From contig NZ_CP045292.1 of NCBI RefSeq assembly GCF_009363055.1, positions 1,116,001 through 1,180,000 of the forward strand: DNA of 64,000 bases, in the 5' to 3' direction. Both the position numbers and the translations under genes were made by a program. Source of the stretch: Flavobacterium haoranii (GTDB lineage: Bacteria; Bacteroidota; Bacteroidia; Flavobacteriales; Flavobacteriaceae). Shown here in pieces: positions 24,219 to 34,858 of this stretch. Every line of letters starts with the position of its first letter. The stretch's first letter is position 1. The notes under the pieces are model-generated. The model made no database searches. It had not been told where the DNA came from and saw only the letters and a program-made list of their open reading frames with translations.

Positions 24219-26210
24219 TTATTTCACTATAACTTTATTTAATGAACTACCCACAGCATTTTTCGATTTTACGTAGTAAATACCCGCTTCTAAATTAAAA
24301 TGGATTTGTGCTGTTCCAAAAATTGTTTGTTCCAAAACTTTTTGTCCCGTAATATTATAAATTTCAACTTGAATATTTCCAGTAAATCCGTCTATTACTA
24401 AATAATTAGTTGTTGGATTTGGATACACTTTAATAGAAGAAGTAGTAAATGATTCGTTTACTAAAGCATTATTCCATTCATCTCCATAATGAGAACCAAA
24501 AACATAATCTGCTAATAACGGCATATCGATAAAAGGATTTCTATTGTGTTGCCAATTGTAAATAACGTTATTTCTATTCATTTCATAATCATCTGCAGGA
24601 TCTTGAGTATTCCAATTCAACAAAGTAGCCAAATCGCCAATTTCTCCAGATGGAGTTACTCCATCAGCCATATATTCGCTTGGATCTCCATTTACTACAT
24701 TTAATCCGTTAAAACGAACTGCCATATAAAATAAAGCACGAGCAACATCGCCTTTCCAAGAACCTTGTGTTCCTGTTGGCCCAGCATAAACAGTTCCTGT
24801 TGCAACTTCACCATAGTTTTTATTATTTCTAGAAGAATTTTCTTGTCCGTTTACTGCTCTAATATGGTGCGCATCCGAAACTCCATCACTAGTACTATTT
24901 GGTCCTGTTGAATTCCAAACATTTATGCCATCTGCAGTATCGCCTAGAGCTACTTCAAAACCACCTCTCGACTGACAAAAAATATGTTCTCTGTTCCATT
25001 TACCCACAATACTACTAGTATTTTGTTGGTCTAGTTTAGCCATTGGTTCTTCACGATAAATCGTCCAAACCTGGTTATTATTTTCTGGATTTCTATCTGC
25101 TTCTTTTAATATATCCCAAATATCAGCATAACTTTGTAAGCGAACTTCAGCAGGATCTGCAATAATATCTTGAATTGCTTGTTTAAGAGTTGGACCAGAT
25201 AATCCGTTTAAGTTATCATAATAACCCGCTGGAATTTGAGGTGTACAATCTCCATAGGTAGGATTTAATGGAGTTCCCCAAGGATCAGTAGAAAAGTTAA
25301 CATCATAAACTCTGATTATAAAGTTATCGTTATTAGCTAAATAACCTGAAGGCAAAGCAGCAAATTGAAACAAAGCTTCTTCATCACCTTCATCTGAACC
25401 ATCATTATATATAGTAATTGCTGTTTGACCTGTTGTTTGTCCTACTGGAATTGAAACAGTTGTTCCTCCTCCAAAATCTCCAACAGAAAAATTTCCATTC
25501 GTTAAAGAAAAATTCATAATTAACGTCTCATTCTCTACAGGTTGACTAGTAGTAAACGTTATATTAAAACTATCCCCTTCATTATAGGAAGTTTGAGAAG
25601 TAGTTACTGTTAAATAATTAAATACAATTCCACTTCCGTCATTAGGAACACCGGGTGTAGGTATTTTTACCTCATAAGTTCCATCATTTTTTCTTTGAAT
25701 TGATTTAGATGTTGATGTTGATGTCTCTATATCAGGTGTACTAACTGTGATATTTAAAGCCGACATTAAATTAGTTGCTGTAGTGGTATTACTGCTTGAA
25801 TAAGCAATTGCATCTACTAGATTTACAGTTGTAGGTGCCGTACCGTAAGGAAAATCTAAAGAACTCCCCATATACAAAGCAGCAACATCTGGACCATTTT
25901 GAAAATAATTAGACGATAAAATGATACTGGGTGATGGAACTACCGCAGAATTTCCAAAATGAACAATTCCATTCGCATCTGTTGTATATCCATCTAAATC
26001 AAATGCATTATAACTTGCTACAGTTCCTTCATTGTATAAAACAATAACATATCCATCCAAAGAGAAGTTTGGTGTCATTGATCTTAATTCGATAAATTCT
26101 TTAGTATCTGAACTAGGATTATCTGCATCAATCTCATTTATAACTATAGTTTGAGAAAATGAAAAAGTACAAGATAATAAAATTAAAAGGTTAAGTAATT
26201 TTTGGGTCAT
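24219..26210 (-). CDS. Secreted endonuclease I with lamin-tail domain and T9SS tail
   Basis: A 663-residue multidomain secreted nuclease. After the signal (MTQKLLNLLILLSCTFSFSQ) comes a lamin-tail-like domain (residues about 20-190, VINEIDADNPSSDTKEFIEL), then a Calx-beta-like region (about 200-305), an endonuclease I domain (about 325-570, with VGKWNREHIFCQSRGG carrying the catalytic His, DAHHIRAVNGQENSSRNNKN, and the late NRNPFIDMP) and a C-terminal T9SS sorting domain (KVYPNPTTNYLVIDG). It should degrade extracellular DNA or RNA. The longer frame to 26231 adds only MILIIIA and is not chosen. Confidence 0.9.
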   Translation of the reverse strand: MTQKLLNLLILLSCTFSFSQTIVINEIDADNPSSDTKEFIELRSMTPNFSLDGYVIVLYNEGTVASYNAFDLDGYTTDANGIVHFGNSAVVPSPSIILSSNYFQNGPDVAALYMGSSLDFPYGTAPTTVNLVDAIAYSSSNTTTATNLMSALNITVSTPDIETSTSTSKSIQRKNDGTYEVKIPTPGVPNDGSGIVFNYLTVTTSQTSYNEGDSFNITFTTSQPVENETLIMNFSLTNGNFSVGDFGGGTTVSIPVGQTTGQTAITIYNDGSDEGDEEALFQFAALPSGYLANNDNFIIRVYDVNFSTDPWGTPLNPTYGDCTPQIPAGYYDNLNGLSGPTLKQAIQDIIADPAEVRLQSYADIWDILKEADRNPENNNQVWTIYREEPMAKLDQQNTSSIVGKWNREHIFCQSRGGFEVALGDTADGINVWNSTGPNSTSDGVSDAHHIRAVNGQENSSRNNKNYGEVATGTVYAGPTGTQGSWKGDVARALFYMAVRFNGLNVVNGDPSEYMADGVTPSGEIGDLATLLNWNTQDPADDYEMNRNNVIYNWQHNRNPFIDMPLLADYVFGSHYGDEWNNALVNESFTTSSIKVYPNPTTNYLVIDGFTGNIQVEIYNITGQKVLEQTIFGTAQIHFNLEAGIYYVKSKNAVGSSLNKVIVK

Positions 26211-26381
26211 TGCAATAATAATTAGAATCAAATTTAATTAATTAAAACTATTAACCTTCCTGTACTAGCAAATAATTAACATATATGCTTCAATTTGTAA
26301 AAAAATATGGACATTAATCAAGTTTTAAGTTTTTCTTAAGCAACTTTTTACTAAACTTGTAATCTTTAATAAAAAGCATAA

Positions 26382-29188
26382 TTGAAGCACCTTTTTAAAA
26401 TACTATATTTTTTTGCTTAATTTCATTAGGCCAAAATCATCAGCAAAATATCACTGCAACGGTTGATATTGAGAATCATATTGTAAAAATTAAGCAAGAA
26501 GTTTTGTATTTTAATAGTTCGTCAGATGAATTAAGTCTTATAAAATTTCAAGATTGGAATAATGCTTTTTCTTCCAAAAAATCAGCAATTGCAAAACGCT
26601 TTTCGGATGAATTCATTCGTTCGTTTCATTTAGCAACTGAAAAAGATAGAGGTTATACTGAAATTAAGGCTTGGACAGACGAAAGTTTTACCAATTTAAA
26701 TTGGGAAAGAGATGAAAAAAACATTGAAATCATCAATTTAAAATTAGACAATCCGATCTTTCCATTTACTTATAGAAAATTTACGATTACTTATTTAGTT
26801 AAAATTCCGAATGAGAAATTTACCCGCTATGGATTTAATGGTGATACTAAATTGTATTTAAAAGACTGGCTTATTGCTCCTGCTCGTTATGAAAACAAAG
26901 GGTTTATTGCTTATCCAAATGAGAATATAGACGACCAAACTAACGCTCTTTCCGATTTTAAAATTAATCTTACTTTACCTAATAATTATTATTTAAATTC
27001 AAATCTTCCAATTACTGAAAATGAAGGAAATCATTTTGTATTAGAAGGCGAAAAATTTTTAGATGCTACTTTAGTTATTTCTAAAGAAAATGAATTTACA
27101 AAATATAAAAATGAACTAATTGAAGTTTCAAGTAGTTTAAAATCAGATAGAATAAGCGATTTACAAAAAGTTTTAGCCGTAGATAAATTAACGCGCTTTG
27201 TTCATGAAAAACTAGGAAATTCAAGCGTTTCTAAGATTTTGGTTACCGAAGAAGATTATGATAAAAATCCATTTTACGGATTAAATCAATTACCTGCTTT
27301 TTTAAGCCCTTTTCCTGACGATTTTTTATACGAAATTAAATTTTTAAAAACGTATTTAAACAATTACTTAAAAGCAAATTTACATTTGAATTTAAGAAAA
27401 GATAATTGGATTTACGATGGCATTCAAGTATATGTTTTAATGCAATATATAGAAGAAAATTATCCTGATATGAAAATGATGGGTAACATTTCTAAACTCA
27501 AAATTTTAAAGTCATATAATGCTGTAAATATTGACTTTAACCAACAATACAATTATTTATATATGCTAATGGCTCGAAAAAACTTAGATCAAGCTGTTGG
27601 TGAACCTAAAAATAGATTAATAAAATTCAATGAAAAGATTGCAAATAAATATCGTTCTGGATTAAACTTCAAATATTTAGACAGCTATTTAGGAAATAAT
27701 ATTGTAGAAAATTCGATAAAAGAACTTATCGAAAACAATAGCAATTGCGCTTGTAACCAATATGAATTAAAATACATTTTAACTAAAAACAGTCCCAAAA
27801 AAATAGATTGGTTCTTTGATACTTTAGTGAATTCTAGAGAGTTAATAGACTTCCGATTTGGTAAAGTAAAAAAGAATGACGATACAGTTGAAGTAAACAT
27901 TATTAACAAAACAAAAACGAATGTTCCTATCTCTTTTTATCAACTAAAAAAAGATAGTATTGTACATCAAGAGTGGATTGAAAATATAAAAACTGATACT
28001 ACTTTGGTTTTCCCAAGAAATGAAGCCGATAAATTAACTTTAAACTATTTTAATGAAATTCCCGAGTATAATTTACGCAACAACTGGAAATCATTAAAAG
28101 GATTTTTCTCTAATAATCGTCCTTTAAAATTTAACTTTTATAGAGACTTAGAAGAGCCTTATTATAGTCAACTTTTTTATGTGCCCGAATTTGAATTCAA
28201 TATTTATGATGGACTTGCATTCGGCATGAATATTAACAATAAATCACTATTAAATAAACCATTTACATTTAGCGCTACACCATTTTATTCTTCTAACACA
28301 CAAAGTGCCGTAGGTAAATTTACTTTTATGTATGACAGTAATGTGCGTACCGAAGGAAAATTATACAAAGTAAGATATATAGTAAAAGGAAGTCAGTTTC
28401 ATTATGCGCCCGAAGCTCGCTATACAAATTTCAGTCCCATTATTCAGTTCTTTTTTAGAGATCCAAATTTCAGAGTCAACAAATCTGAATTTATCCAACT
28501 AAAACAATTATACATTAACCGAGAAAATTCGCCTTATATTCTTGAACAAAACACTGAAAACTATACCGTTTTTGATGCTAAATATGGAAATTATCAATCG
28601 GAAGGAACGAAACATTATAGCTTTTTAACAGATTTACAAGTAGCAAATTCTTTTGGAAAGTTATCAGGTGAAGTGCATTATCGTAAATTATTTGAAAACA
28701 ATCGTCAAATAACTCTCCGCTTTTTTGCTGGAACATTTTTATATCGAGATACAAAATCTGATTTTTTTAGTTTTGGATTAGATCGACCAACAGATTATTT
28801 ATTCGAACACGATTTATTAGGACGTAGTGAAACAACAGGAATTTATAGCCAACAATACATATATGCCGAAGGTGGCTTTAAATCGATGTTTGACACTAGA
28901 TATGCAAACCAATGGATGGTTACCACTAATGCGGCTTTTAATATTTGGAATTGGATTCAAGTCTATGGCGATGTGGGACTTTTTAAAAATGAGTATTCAA
29001 AATCAAAATTTGTTTATGACAGTGGTTTTCATTTAAATCTTGTACCCGATTATTTTGAGCTCTTTTTCCCTGTATATTCTTCAAATGGATTTGAGTTGAA
29101 AGAACCAAATTATGGCGAAAAAGTTCGTTTTGTTGTTACACTAACTCCCAAAACACTTATTTCTTTATTTACTAGAAAATGGTTTTAA
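26382..29188 (+). CDS. M1-like gluzincin fold fused to an outer-membrane barrel, frameshifted near its start
   Basis: About 935 residues when repaired. The open frame reaches back only to 26399 without an ATG. Reading from TTG at 26382 and adding one T to the seven-T run at 26408-26414 yields a signal peptide (KHLFKILYFFCLISLGQN) joined to the main frame. Residues about 20-470 resemble M1 aminopeptidase N-terminal and catalytic regions (DNWIYDGIQVYVLMQYIEEN like the family's second zinc helix), but no HExxH is present. From about 600 to the end is a strand-rich barrel-like part ending KTLISLFTRKWF. I infer a surface-facing outer-membrane protein. Enzymatic activity is doubtful. Confidence 0.7.
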
Positions 29189-29312
29189 TATAATTTTGAT
29201 GATATTACTAACAATAATTCAATAAAAATATATTTTAACAAGGTCACAATGAAATATCTGTATTTTATTCTTTGAATTTTTGATAATAATTAAAAAATCA
29301 AGTCTTCTTAGG

Positions 29313-29343
29313 TTGTATTTTACTCTCCAATTTATTATATTTG
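29313..29343 (+). promoter_or_regulatory. Promoter of the BCKDH E1 gene: TTG-N20-TATATTTG
   Basis: A -33 TTG at 29313-29315 and a -7 box TATATTTG at 29336-29343 are 20 bases apart, within the Bacteroidota spacing range, and lie 22 bases before the ATG at 29366. Confidence 0.65.
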
Positions 29344-29365
29344 TGACAATTCAATTCTTTTATTT

Positions 29366-31771
29366 ATGAATAAAGCCACAGAAACAGGAGTTTTGTCTTT
29401 TGAAGATTTTAAAAAAGAAGTAATCAATGATTACAAAATTGCGGTTGTAAGTAGAGAATGTAGTTTACTTGGACGTAGAGAAGTACTTACAGGAAAAGCT
29501 AAATTCGGTATTTTTGGAGACGGAAAAGAAGTTCCGCAATTAGCAATGGCTAAAGCTTTCAAAAATGGTGATTTCCGTTCGGGTTATTACCGTGACCAAA
29601 CTTTTATGATGGCAATTGGCGCTATGAACATCGAGCAGTTTTTTGCTGGTTTATACGGTCATACTGATATAAATTTTGATCCCATGAGTGCTGGACGCCA
29701 AATGGGTGGACACTTTGCAACGCACAGTTTGGATGAAAATGGGAATTGGAAAAACCTTACACAACAAAAAAACTCAAGTGCCGACATCTCTCCTACTGCA
29801 GGACAAATGCCACGTTTGTTAGGATTAGCACAAGCTTCAAAAATATTTAGAAACGTAAAAGGCTTAGAAACTTTTACAAATTTTTCAAATAAAGGAAACG
29901 AAGTCGCTTGGGGAACTATTGGTAACGCATCTACTTCTGAAGGTTTATTTTTTGAAACGATAAATGCTGCTGGTGTTTTACAAGTACCAATGGTAATGAG
30001 TGTTTGGGATGATGAATATGGAATTTCGGTTCACGCACGTCATCAAACTACAAAAGAAAATATTTCGGAAATTTTAAAAGGTTTCCAACGCGATGAAGAT
30101 ACTAACGGATACGAAATTCTTCGTGTTAAAGGTTGGGATTACCCTGCTTTAGTTGAAACTTATCAAAAAGCTTCTGATATTGCTCGTAATGAACATATAC
30201 CTGTTTTAATTCACGTTCAAGAATTAACGCAACCCCAAGGACATTCAACTTCTGGAAGTCATGAACGTTACAAAAGCAAAGAACGTTTAGAATGGGAAAC
30301 AGAATTTGATTGTATTGCAAAAATGAAGGAATGGATGCTAGCCAACAACATCGCAACCGAAGAAGAATTAAACGAAATTGACAGCAACTCTAAAAAAGAG
30401 GTTTTAGAAGGTAAAAAAGCAGCTTGGACAGCATTTACTGCTCCAATTAAAGCGGAACAACAAGAGTTAGTTGGTTTATTAAATTCAATTGCAGCTACAA
30501 GTCCAAATAAAGTTTTTATTGAAAAATATGCTAATGATTTAGCTTCTATAAAAGAACCTATTCGCAAAGATATTATTACAAATGCTCGTAAAGTTTTACG
30601 TTTAATTGTTCAAGAAAACGGAAAAGGTCAATTAGCTAGTTGGATTAAAGGTTATTTCACTAAAGTTCAACCAAAGTTTAGTTCGCATTTATTCTCAGAA
30701 TCAAACAAAAATGTTACTTCAATTGAAGAAGTAAAACCACAATATGACAATACTGCTGAAGATGTTGACGCTCGTTTGGTAATTCGCGACAATTTTGATG
30801 CAATTTTCTCAAAATATCCTGAAGCTTTAATTTTTGGTGAAGATTCAGGAAACATTGGTGACGTAAACCAAGGTTTAGAAGGAATGCAAGAAAAATATGG
30901 CGAATTAAGAGTTTCTGATGCTGGAATTCGTGAAGCTACCATTTTAGGTCAAGGTATTGGAATGGCAATGCGCGGACTTCGTCCAATTGCAGAAATTCAA
31001 TATTTGGATTATTTGTTGTATGCTATTCAAATCATGAGTGACGATTTAGCTACGCTACAATATAGAACGAATGGAAGACAAAAAGCTCCTCTAATTATTC
31101 GTACACGCGGACATCGTTTAGAGGGAATTTGGCATTCTGGTTCGCCAATGGGAATGATTATCAATGCAGTTCGCGGTATTCATGTTTTAGTTCCTAGAAA
31201 TATGACTAAAGCTGCTGGTTTCTATAACACTTTACTAGAAGCAGACGAACCTGCATTAATCGTTGAGTGTTTAAATGGTTACCGTTTAAAAGAAAAAATG
31301 CCAACGAATTTAGGTGAATTCAAAACCCCTATTGGAGTAGTCGAAACCATAAAAGAAGGTTCTGATATTACGTTAGTTTCTTATGGTTCTACATTACGTT
31401 TAGTAGAACAAGCGGCAAACGAATTAGAATCTTTTGGAATTAGCGCAGAAGTAATAGATATTCAATCGCTTTTACCTTTCGATATTCATCATGATATTGT
31501 AAAGAGTATTGCTAAAACTAATCGTTTATTAGTAATTGACGAAGACGTTCCTGGTGGCGCAAGTGCTTATATTTTACAAGAAATTGTAGAAAACCAAAAA
31601 GCATACAAACATTTAGATAGCGAACCACAAACATTAGCTTCTAAAGCACACCGACCAGCGTATGGAACCGATGGTGATTACTTCTCAAAACCAAGCGTAG
31701 AAGACATTTTTGAAAAGGTTTACGCTATAATGAACGAAGTAAATCCAACAAAATATCCAAGTTTATATTAA
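29366..31771 (+). CDS. Branched-chain 2-oxoacid dehydrogenase E1, fused alpha and beta subunits
   Basis: An 801-residue thiamine-diphosphate enzyme that fuses E1-alpha (about residues 1-400) and E1-beta (about 460-801), a form common in Bacteroidota. The family decarboxylates branched-chain 2-keto acids as part of the BCKDH complex, giving branched acyl-CoA for iso-fatty acids. In the alpha part: FRSGYYRDQTFMMAIG, SAGRQMGGHF and GNASTSEGLFFETINAAG for TPP binding. In the beta part: GEDSGNIGDVNQGLEGMQEK, REATILGQGIGMAMRGLRPI and EIQYLDYLLYA. It has its own promoter and terminator. Substrate choice between pyruvate and branched keto acids is inferred from family memory. Confidence 0.9.
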   Translation: MNKATETGVLSFEDFKKEVINDYKIAVVSRECSLLGRREVLTGKAKFGIFGDGKEVPQLAMAKAFKNGDFRSGYYRDQTFMMAIGAMNIEQFFAGLYGHTDINFDPMSAGRQMGGHFATHSLDENGNWKNLTQQKNSSADISPTAGQMPRLLGLAQASKIFRNVKGLETFTNFSNKGNEVAWGTIGNASTSEGLFFETINAAGVLQVPMVMSVWDDEYGISVHARHQTTKENISEILKGFQRDEDTNGYEILRVKGWDYPALVETYQKASDIARNEHIPVLIHVQELTQPQGHSTSGSHERYKSKERLEWETEFDCIAKMKEWMLANNIATEEELNEIDSNSKKEVLEGKKAAWTAFTAPIKAEQQELVGLLNSIAATSPNKVFIEKYANDLASIKEPIRKDIITNARKVLRLIVQENGKGQLASWIKGYFTKVQPKFSSHLFSESNKNVTSIEEVKPQYDNTAEDVDARLVIRDNFDAIFSKYPEALIFGEDSGNIGDVNQGLEGMQEKYGELRVSDAGIREATILGQGIGMAMRGLRPIAEIQYLDYLLYAIQIMSDDLATLQYRTNGRQKAPLIIRTRGHRLEGIWHSGSPMGMIINAVRGIHVLVPRNMTKAAGFYNTLLEADEPALIVECLNGYRLKEKMPTNLGEFKTPIGVVETIKEGSDITLVSYGSTLRLVEQAANELESFGISAEVIDIQSLLPFDIHHDIVKSIAKTNRLLVIDEDVPGGASAYILQEIVENQKAYKHLDSEPQTLASKAHRPAYGTDGDYFSKPSVEDIFEKVYAIMNEVNPTKYPSLY

Positions 31772-31772
31772 C

Positions 31773-31800
31773 AAAAAAGCGGCTTAAAAGCCGCTTTTTT
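31773..31800 (+). terminator. Terminator after the BCKDH E1 gene
   Basis: Perfect 13-base stem AAAAAAGCGGCTT / AAGCCGCTTTTTT with a two-base loop and a T run. Confidence 0.9.
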
Positions 31801-31804
31801 TATG

Positions 31805-31845
31805 TTTTGTCATTAGCTAAACTCTGTTAGGCTTTGCCTCGAGTC
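31805..31845. repeat. 41-bp dispersed repeat, copy A
   Basis: Begins TTTTGTCATTAGCT and ends CTTTGCCTCGAGTC. A second copy at 61809-61849 matches at 37 of 41 bases. It lies in the 155-base gap between BCKDH and the cysteine desulfurase gene, followed by another intergenic word (GATTCTGAAACAAGTTCAGA-like) at about 31890-31915. Confidence 0.7.
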
Positions 31846-31926
31846 CGAATTTATTTAACTTCGTAGAATCTTTGATTTCGGAATCTATTTTTAGAATCTG
31901 AAACAAGTTCAGATTGACAATAAAAT

Positions 31927-33078
31927 TTACACTGCTTTCAACATTTCAATCAAATAATCAATCTCTTCTTTGGTGTTGTAATGACTTAGAGAAATACGTA
32001 AGCTTGGTTTTTGTATGTCTTCTAAATTTAAAATTTCTGCTAAAACATGAGAAGGTCGAACACTTCCACTTTGGCAAGCACTTCCGCGAGAAACTGCAAT
32101 TCCTTTCATATCTAAAGCAAACAAAATCATTGATGTTTTATCTGTTGAAAACGGCAGCATAACATTTACCAAATTATAAAAAGTTTCATTAGTAAAGCTT
32201 CCGTTAAACTGTTCGCCATTAAAAACCACTTCCGGAAAAGCTTCTAACAATTGTTCGCGCAAATAGTTTTTTAAATTTTGAATATGATTTCGTTCTTCTG
32301 CTAATTTTTGGTACGAAACTTCCAAAGCTTTAGCCATCCCAGCAACTTGATGAACAGCTTCTGTACCGGCACGCCAACCTTTTTCTTGTTCGCCACCAAA
32401 AAGCAAAGGCTGCAACACATGATTTTTCTTTACAAACAAGATACCAACACCTTTGGGTCCATGAAATTTGTGCGCACTAGCCGTTATAAAATCCACCGGA
32501 AGTTCTGCTAAATTTATTTCCATTTTTCCAACCGATTGTACCGTATCCGAATGAAATAAAGCATTATAATTTTGGCACAAAGTCCCTACTTTTTCTAAAT
32601 CGAGAATCGTTCCAATTTCATTGTTTACATGCATTAAACTCACTAAGGTTTTCCCTTGAGTTTCTTCAGATAAAATATTCTCTAATTCATGGTAATTTAT
32701 TGCTCCATTGATCTCTAATGGAACAAATTCTACAGAAATACCATATTCGCTTTGCAATGCCAAAACAGTATATAAAACCGCATGATGTTCAATTTTACTA
32801 GTAATAATACGCTTTACGCCAAAATCTTTTACTGCCGAACGTAAAACCCAATTATTAGATTCTGTTCCACATGAAGTAAATAAAATTTCGCTTGATTTAG
32901 CACCAATTAATGAGGCTATTGTTTTTCTTGACGTTTCTAAAATTACTTTTGCACTGCGTCCAAAACTATGAGTGGAAGAAGCGTTTCCAAATTCCTGACT
33001 CATTACCTCTGTCATATGAGTAATTACTTCTGGGCGAATTCGCGTTGTAGAAGCGTTGTCAAGATATACCTTTTCCAT
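31927..33078 (-). CDS. Cysteine desulfurase (NifS/IscS-like)
   Basis: A 383-residue PLP enzyme that removes sulfur from cysteine for Fe-S clusters and thio-modified tRNA. Motifs: MEKVYLDNASTTRIRPEV at the start, SSTHSFGRSAK, TSCGTESNNWVL, the PLP-binding region ITASAHKFHGPKGVGILF with the lysine, and the sulfur-accepting cysteine in SRGSACQSGSVRPSHVL. The longer frame to 33129 is excluded because a -7 promoter box lies within it at 33093-33100. A single-gene unit with no Fe-S scaffold gene nearby. Confidence 0.94.
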   Translation of the reverse strand: MEKVYLDNASTTRIRPEVITHMTEVMSQEFGNASSTHSFGRSAKVILETSRKTIASLIGAKSSEILFTSCGTESNNWVLRSAVKDFGVKRIITSKIEHHAVLYTVLALQSEYGISVEFVPLEINGAINYHELENILSEETQGKTLVSLMHVNNEIGTILDLEKVGTLCQNYNALFHSDTVQSVGKMEINLAELPVDFITASAHKFHGPKGVGILFVKKNHVLQPLLFGGEQEKGWRAGTEAVHQVAGMAKALEVSYQKLAEERNHIQNLKNYLREQLLEAFPEVVFNGEQFNGSFTNETFYNLVNVMLPFSTDKTSMILFALDMKGIAVSRGSACQSGSVRPSHVLAEILNLEDIQKPSLRISLSHYNTKEEIDYLIEMLKAV

Positions 33079-33092
33079 GTATCTTTTTTTTG

Positions 33093-33100
33093 CAAAGATA
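33093..33100 (-). promoter_or_regulatory. -7 box TATCTTTG of the cysteine desulfurase gene
   Basis: Exact TAnnTTTG match on the minus strand, 14 bases before the start codon at 33078; it decides the start. Confidence 0.6.
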
Positions 33101-33137
33101 CGAAACACCAAAAAACTTGTTGGAAACATTGCATAAA

Positions 33138-33165
33138 AAAAGCCACTTCGTTAAAAGTGGCTTTT
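33138..33165 (-). terminator. Terminator after the sugar transporter gene
   Basis: Stem AAAAGCCACTT / AAGTGGCTTTT with a loop CGTTAA, between the minus-strand transporter gene and the cysteine desulfurase gene. Confidence 0.8.
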
Positions 33166-33181
33166 CATTTTTTATTTTGTC

Positions 33182-34624
33182 TTAGTGTCCTCCACTAACT
33201 TTTTTATCAAAACTAATTCCTTGTTTAGTTAAAATATCTTTTACTGCATAAGCATAAAAAGCTAAATAAGCAAAACAAACAATACCTACGATATAACTAA
33301 AATGCGGAGAAGTAAAATCGGCAACAAAACCTTGAATCCAACTTACAATTCCTCCACCCATAATCATCATAATTAAGAAGTTACTTCCTTGCGTTGTATG
33401 TTTTCCTAATCCACTAATTGCTAAAGTAAAAATACATGGCCATAATGTAGAACAGAACAAACCAACACTTGTAAATGCATAAACACTCACCATTCCGCTA
33501 GTTGCCATACCTGTTGCTAAAGCTAAAATTCCTAAACCAGAAAATATCAATAACATATTTGCAGGATTTCCTTTACTCGCAAAATCAGCCACAATTAAAA
33601 CTAAAATAACTAAAGCATATACATAAAATGATTGTAACTCTTTTCCAGCTAAGTAACTTGCTAATAAAAACACACCAAAAGCAATATATGGCATAATTAA
33701 CTTCATAATTTTTTGAGAAGCTTCTGACAATCCTAATGCTTCTACAGCACCTGTCCAACGACCAATCATTAAACTTGCCCAATATAATGAAACATAAGGA
33801 GCCACATCACTAATTGACATTCCTAAACCTGACTCTAAATAAGCAGGCATATTACTTGCCGTAGATACTTCTACACCCACATATAAGAAAATAGCTAACA
33901 TTCCCAAAACTAATTGTGGATATTTTAAAGCAGAAGAACGAACATCCTTTACACTACTATGATTTTCTTCTTCTTCTTGTTCTTCAATTTTATTTGGCAA
34001 ACTAGAAAACTTTAATAAAATCGCAACTAAAGCAAACGCTAATCCTAAAATTAAATAAGGAACTTTTACTGTTGCAATATCAATTACATGATCTGCTGCT
34101 GGTTTTGTACCAAAAATCGCAAGTGTCACAATTAACGGTCCAATTGTCGTTCCGAAGTTATTAATACCTCCAGCCAAAGTTAAGCGCTGAGAACCTGTTG
34201 TAATAGGTCCTAACACAATAGCTAAAGGATTTGCTACTGTTTGCTGTAAAGAAAAACCTAAACCTACAATAAATAATCCCGATAACATTAAAGTAAAAGA
34301 ACCTGAATTTGCCGCAGGATAAAATAATAACGTTCCTAAAGCAGAAATCAACAAACCTAGAGACAAACTATTTTTATAACCCAATCTTTGAACAATATCT
34401 ACTTTCATCATTTTTGAAATGAGCATGTATAATATTGCTCCAACAGTATATGCTACATAAAAAGCAACTGAAACCAATTGACTTTGCCCTTGGGATAAAT
34501 CAAATGCTTTCTTAAAAACGGGAATTAAAATATCGTTACTAGCTGCAACGAATCCCCAAAAGAAAAATACAGAAACTAATGGTATAAATTGAGCCCATTT
34601 AGTTTGAACATTAGTTGTACTCAT
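33182..34624 (-). CDS. Sugar MFS transporter (FucP/glucose-galactose type)
   Basis: A 480-residue major facilitator with about 12 membrane segments. The start FIPLVSVFFFWGFVAASNDI and PVFKKAFDLSQGQSQLV are typical of the FHS subfamily (fucose/glucose/galactose:proton symporters), as is GFSLQQTVANPLAIVLGP and the GGINNFGTTIGPL region. A charged central loop (EEQEEEENHSS) separates the two halves. It probably imports a hexose by proton symport. It is a single gene with a terminator; no sugar catabolic genes lie next to it, so the sugar is not identified. Confidence 0.9.
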   Translation of the reverse strand: MSTTNVQTKWAQFIPLVSVFFFWGFVAASNDILIPVFKKAFDLSQGQSQLVSVAFYVAYTVGAILYMLISKMMKVDIVQRLGYKNSLSLGLLISALGTLLFYPAANSGSFTLMLSGLFIVGLGFSLQQTVANPLAIVLGPITTGSQRLTLAGGINNFGTTIGPLIVTLAIFGTKPAADHVIDIATVKVPYLILGLAFALVAILLKFSSLPNKIEEQEEEENHSSVKDVRSSALKYPQLVLGMLAIFLYVGVEVSTASNMPAYLESGLGMSISDVAPYVSLYWASLMIGRWTGAVEALGLSEASQKIMKLIMPYIAFGVFLLASYLAGKELQSFYVYALVILVLIVADFASKGNPANMLLIFSGLGILALATGMATSGMVSVYAFTSVGLFCSTLWPCIFTLAISGLGKHTTQGSNFLIMMIMGGGIVSWIQGFVADFTSPHFSYIVGIVCFAYLAFYAYAVKDILTKQGISFDKKVSGGH

Positions 34625-34830
34625 ATAAGTTTGTTTGTTTTTAGTTGATTTAACTTGAAATTACATGAAATATAAATCAAGCCCATAAAAGTCGATATTT
34701 TTAATGAATTTAACGAAAATAAATCAAAGTTTTTTTTTCACAAAATCATAAATATATGTTTTACAGACTTTAAAATATATGATTTTAATAAAAAGAAATA
34801 CCTCTGTTTATAAATATTGAATATTAACCT

Positions 34831-34838
34831 TATTTTTG
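34831..34838 (+). promoter_or_regulatory. -7 box TATTTTTG of a lipoprotein gene
   Basis: Exact TAnnTTTG match 21 bases before the ATG at 34859. The rest of the 34625-34858 gap is AT-rich and holds nothing else that I can support. Confidence 0.55.
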
Positions 34839-34858
34839 TTTTTTAAAATTTTATTTCA

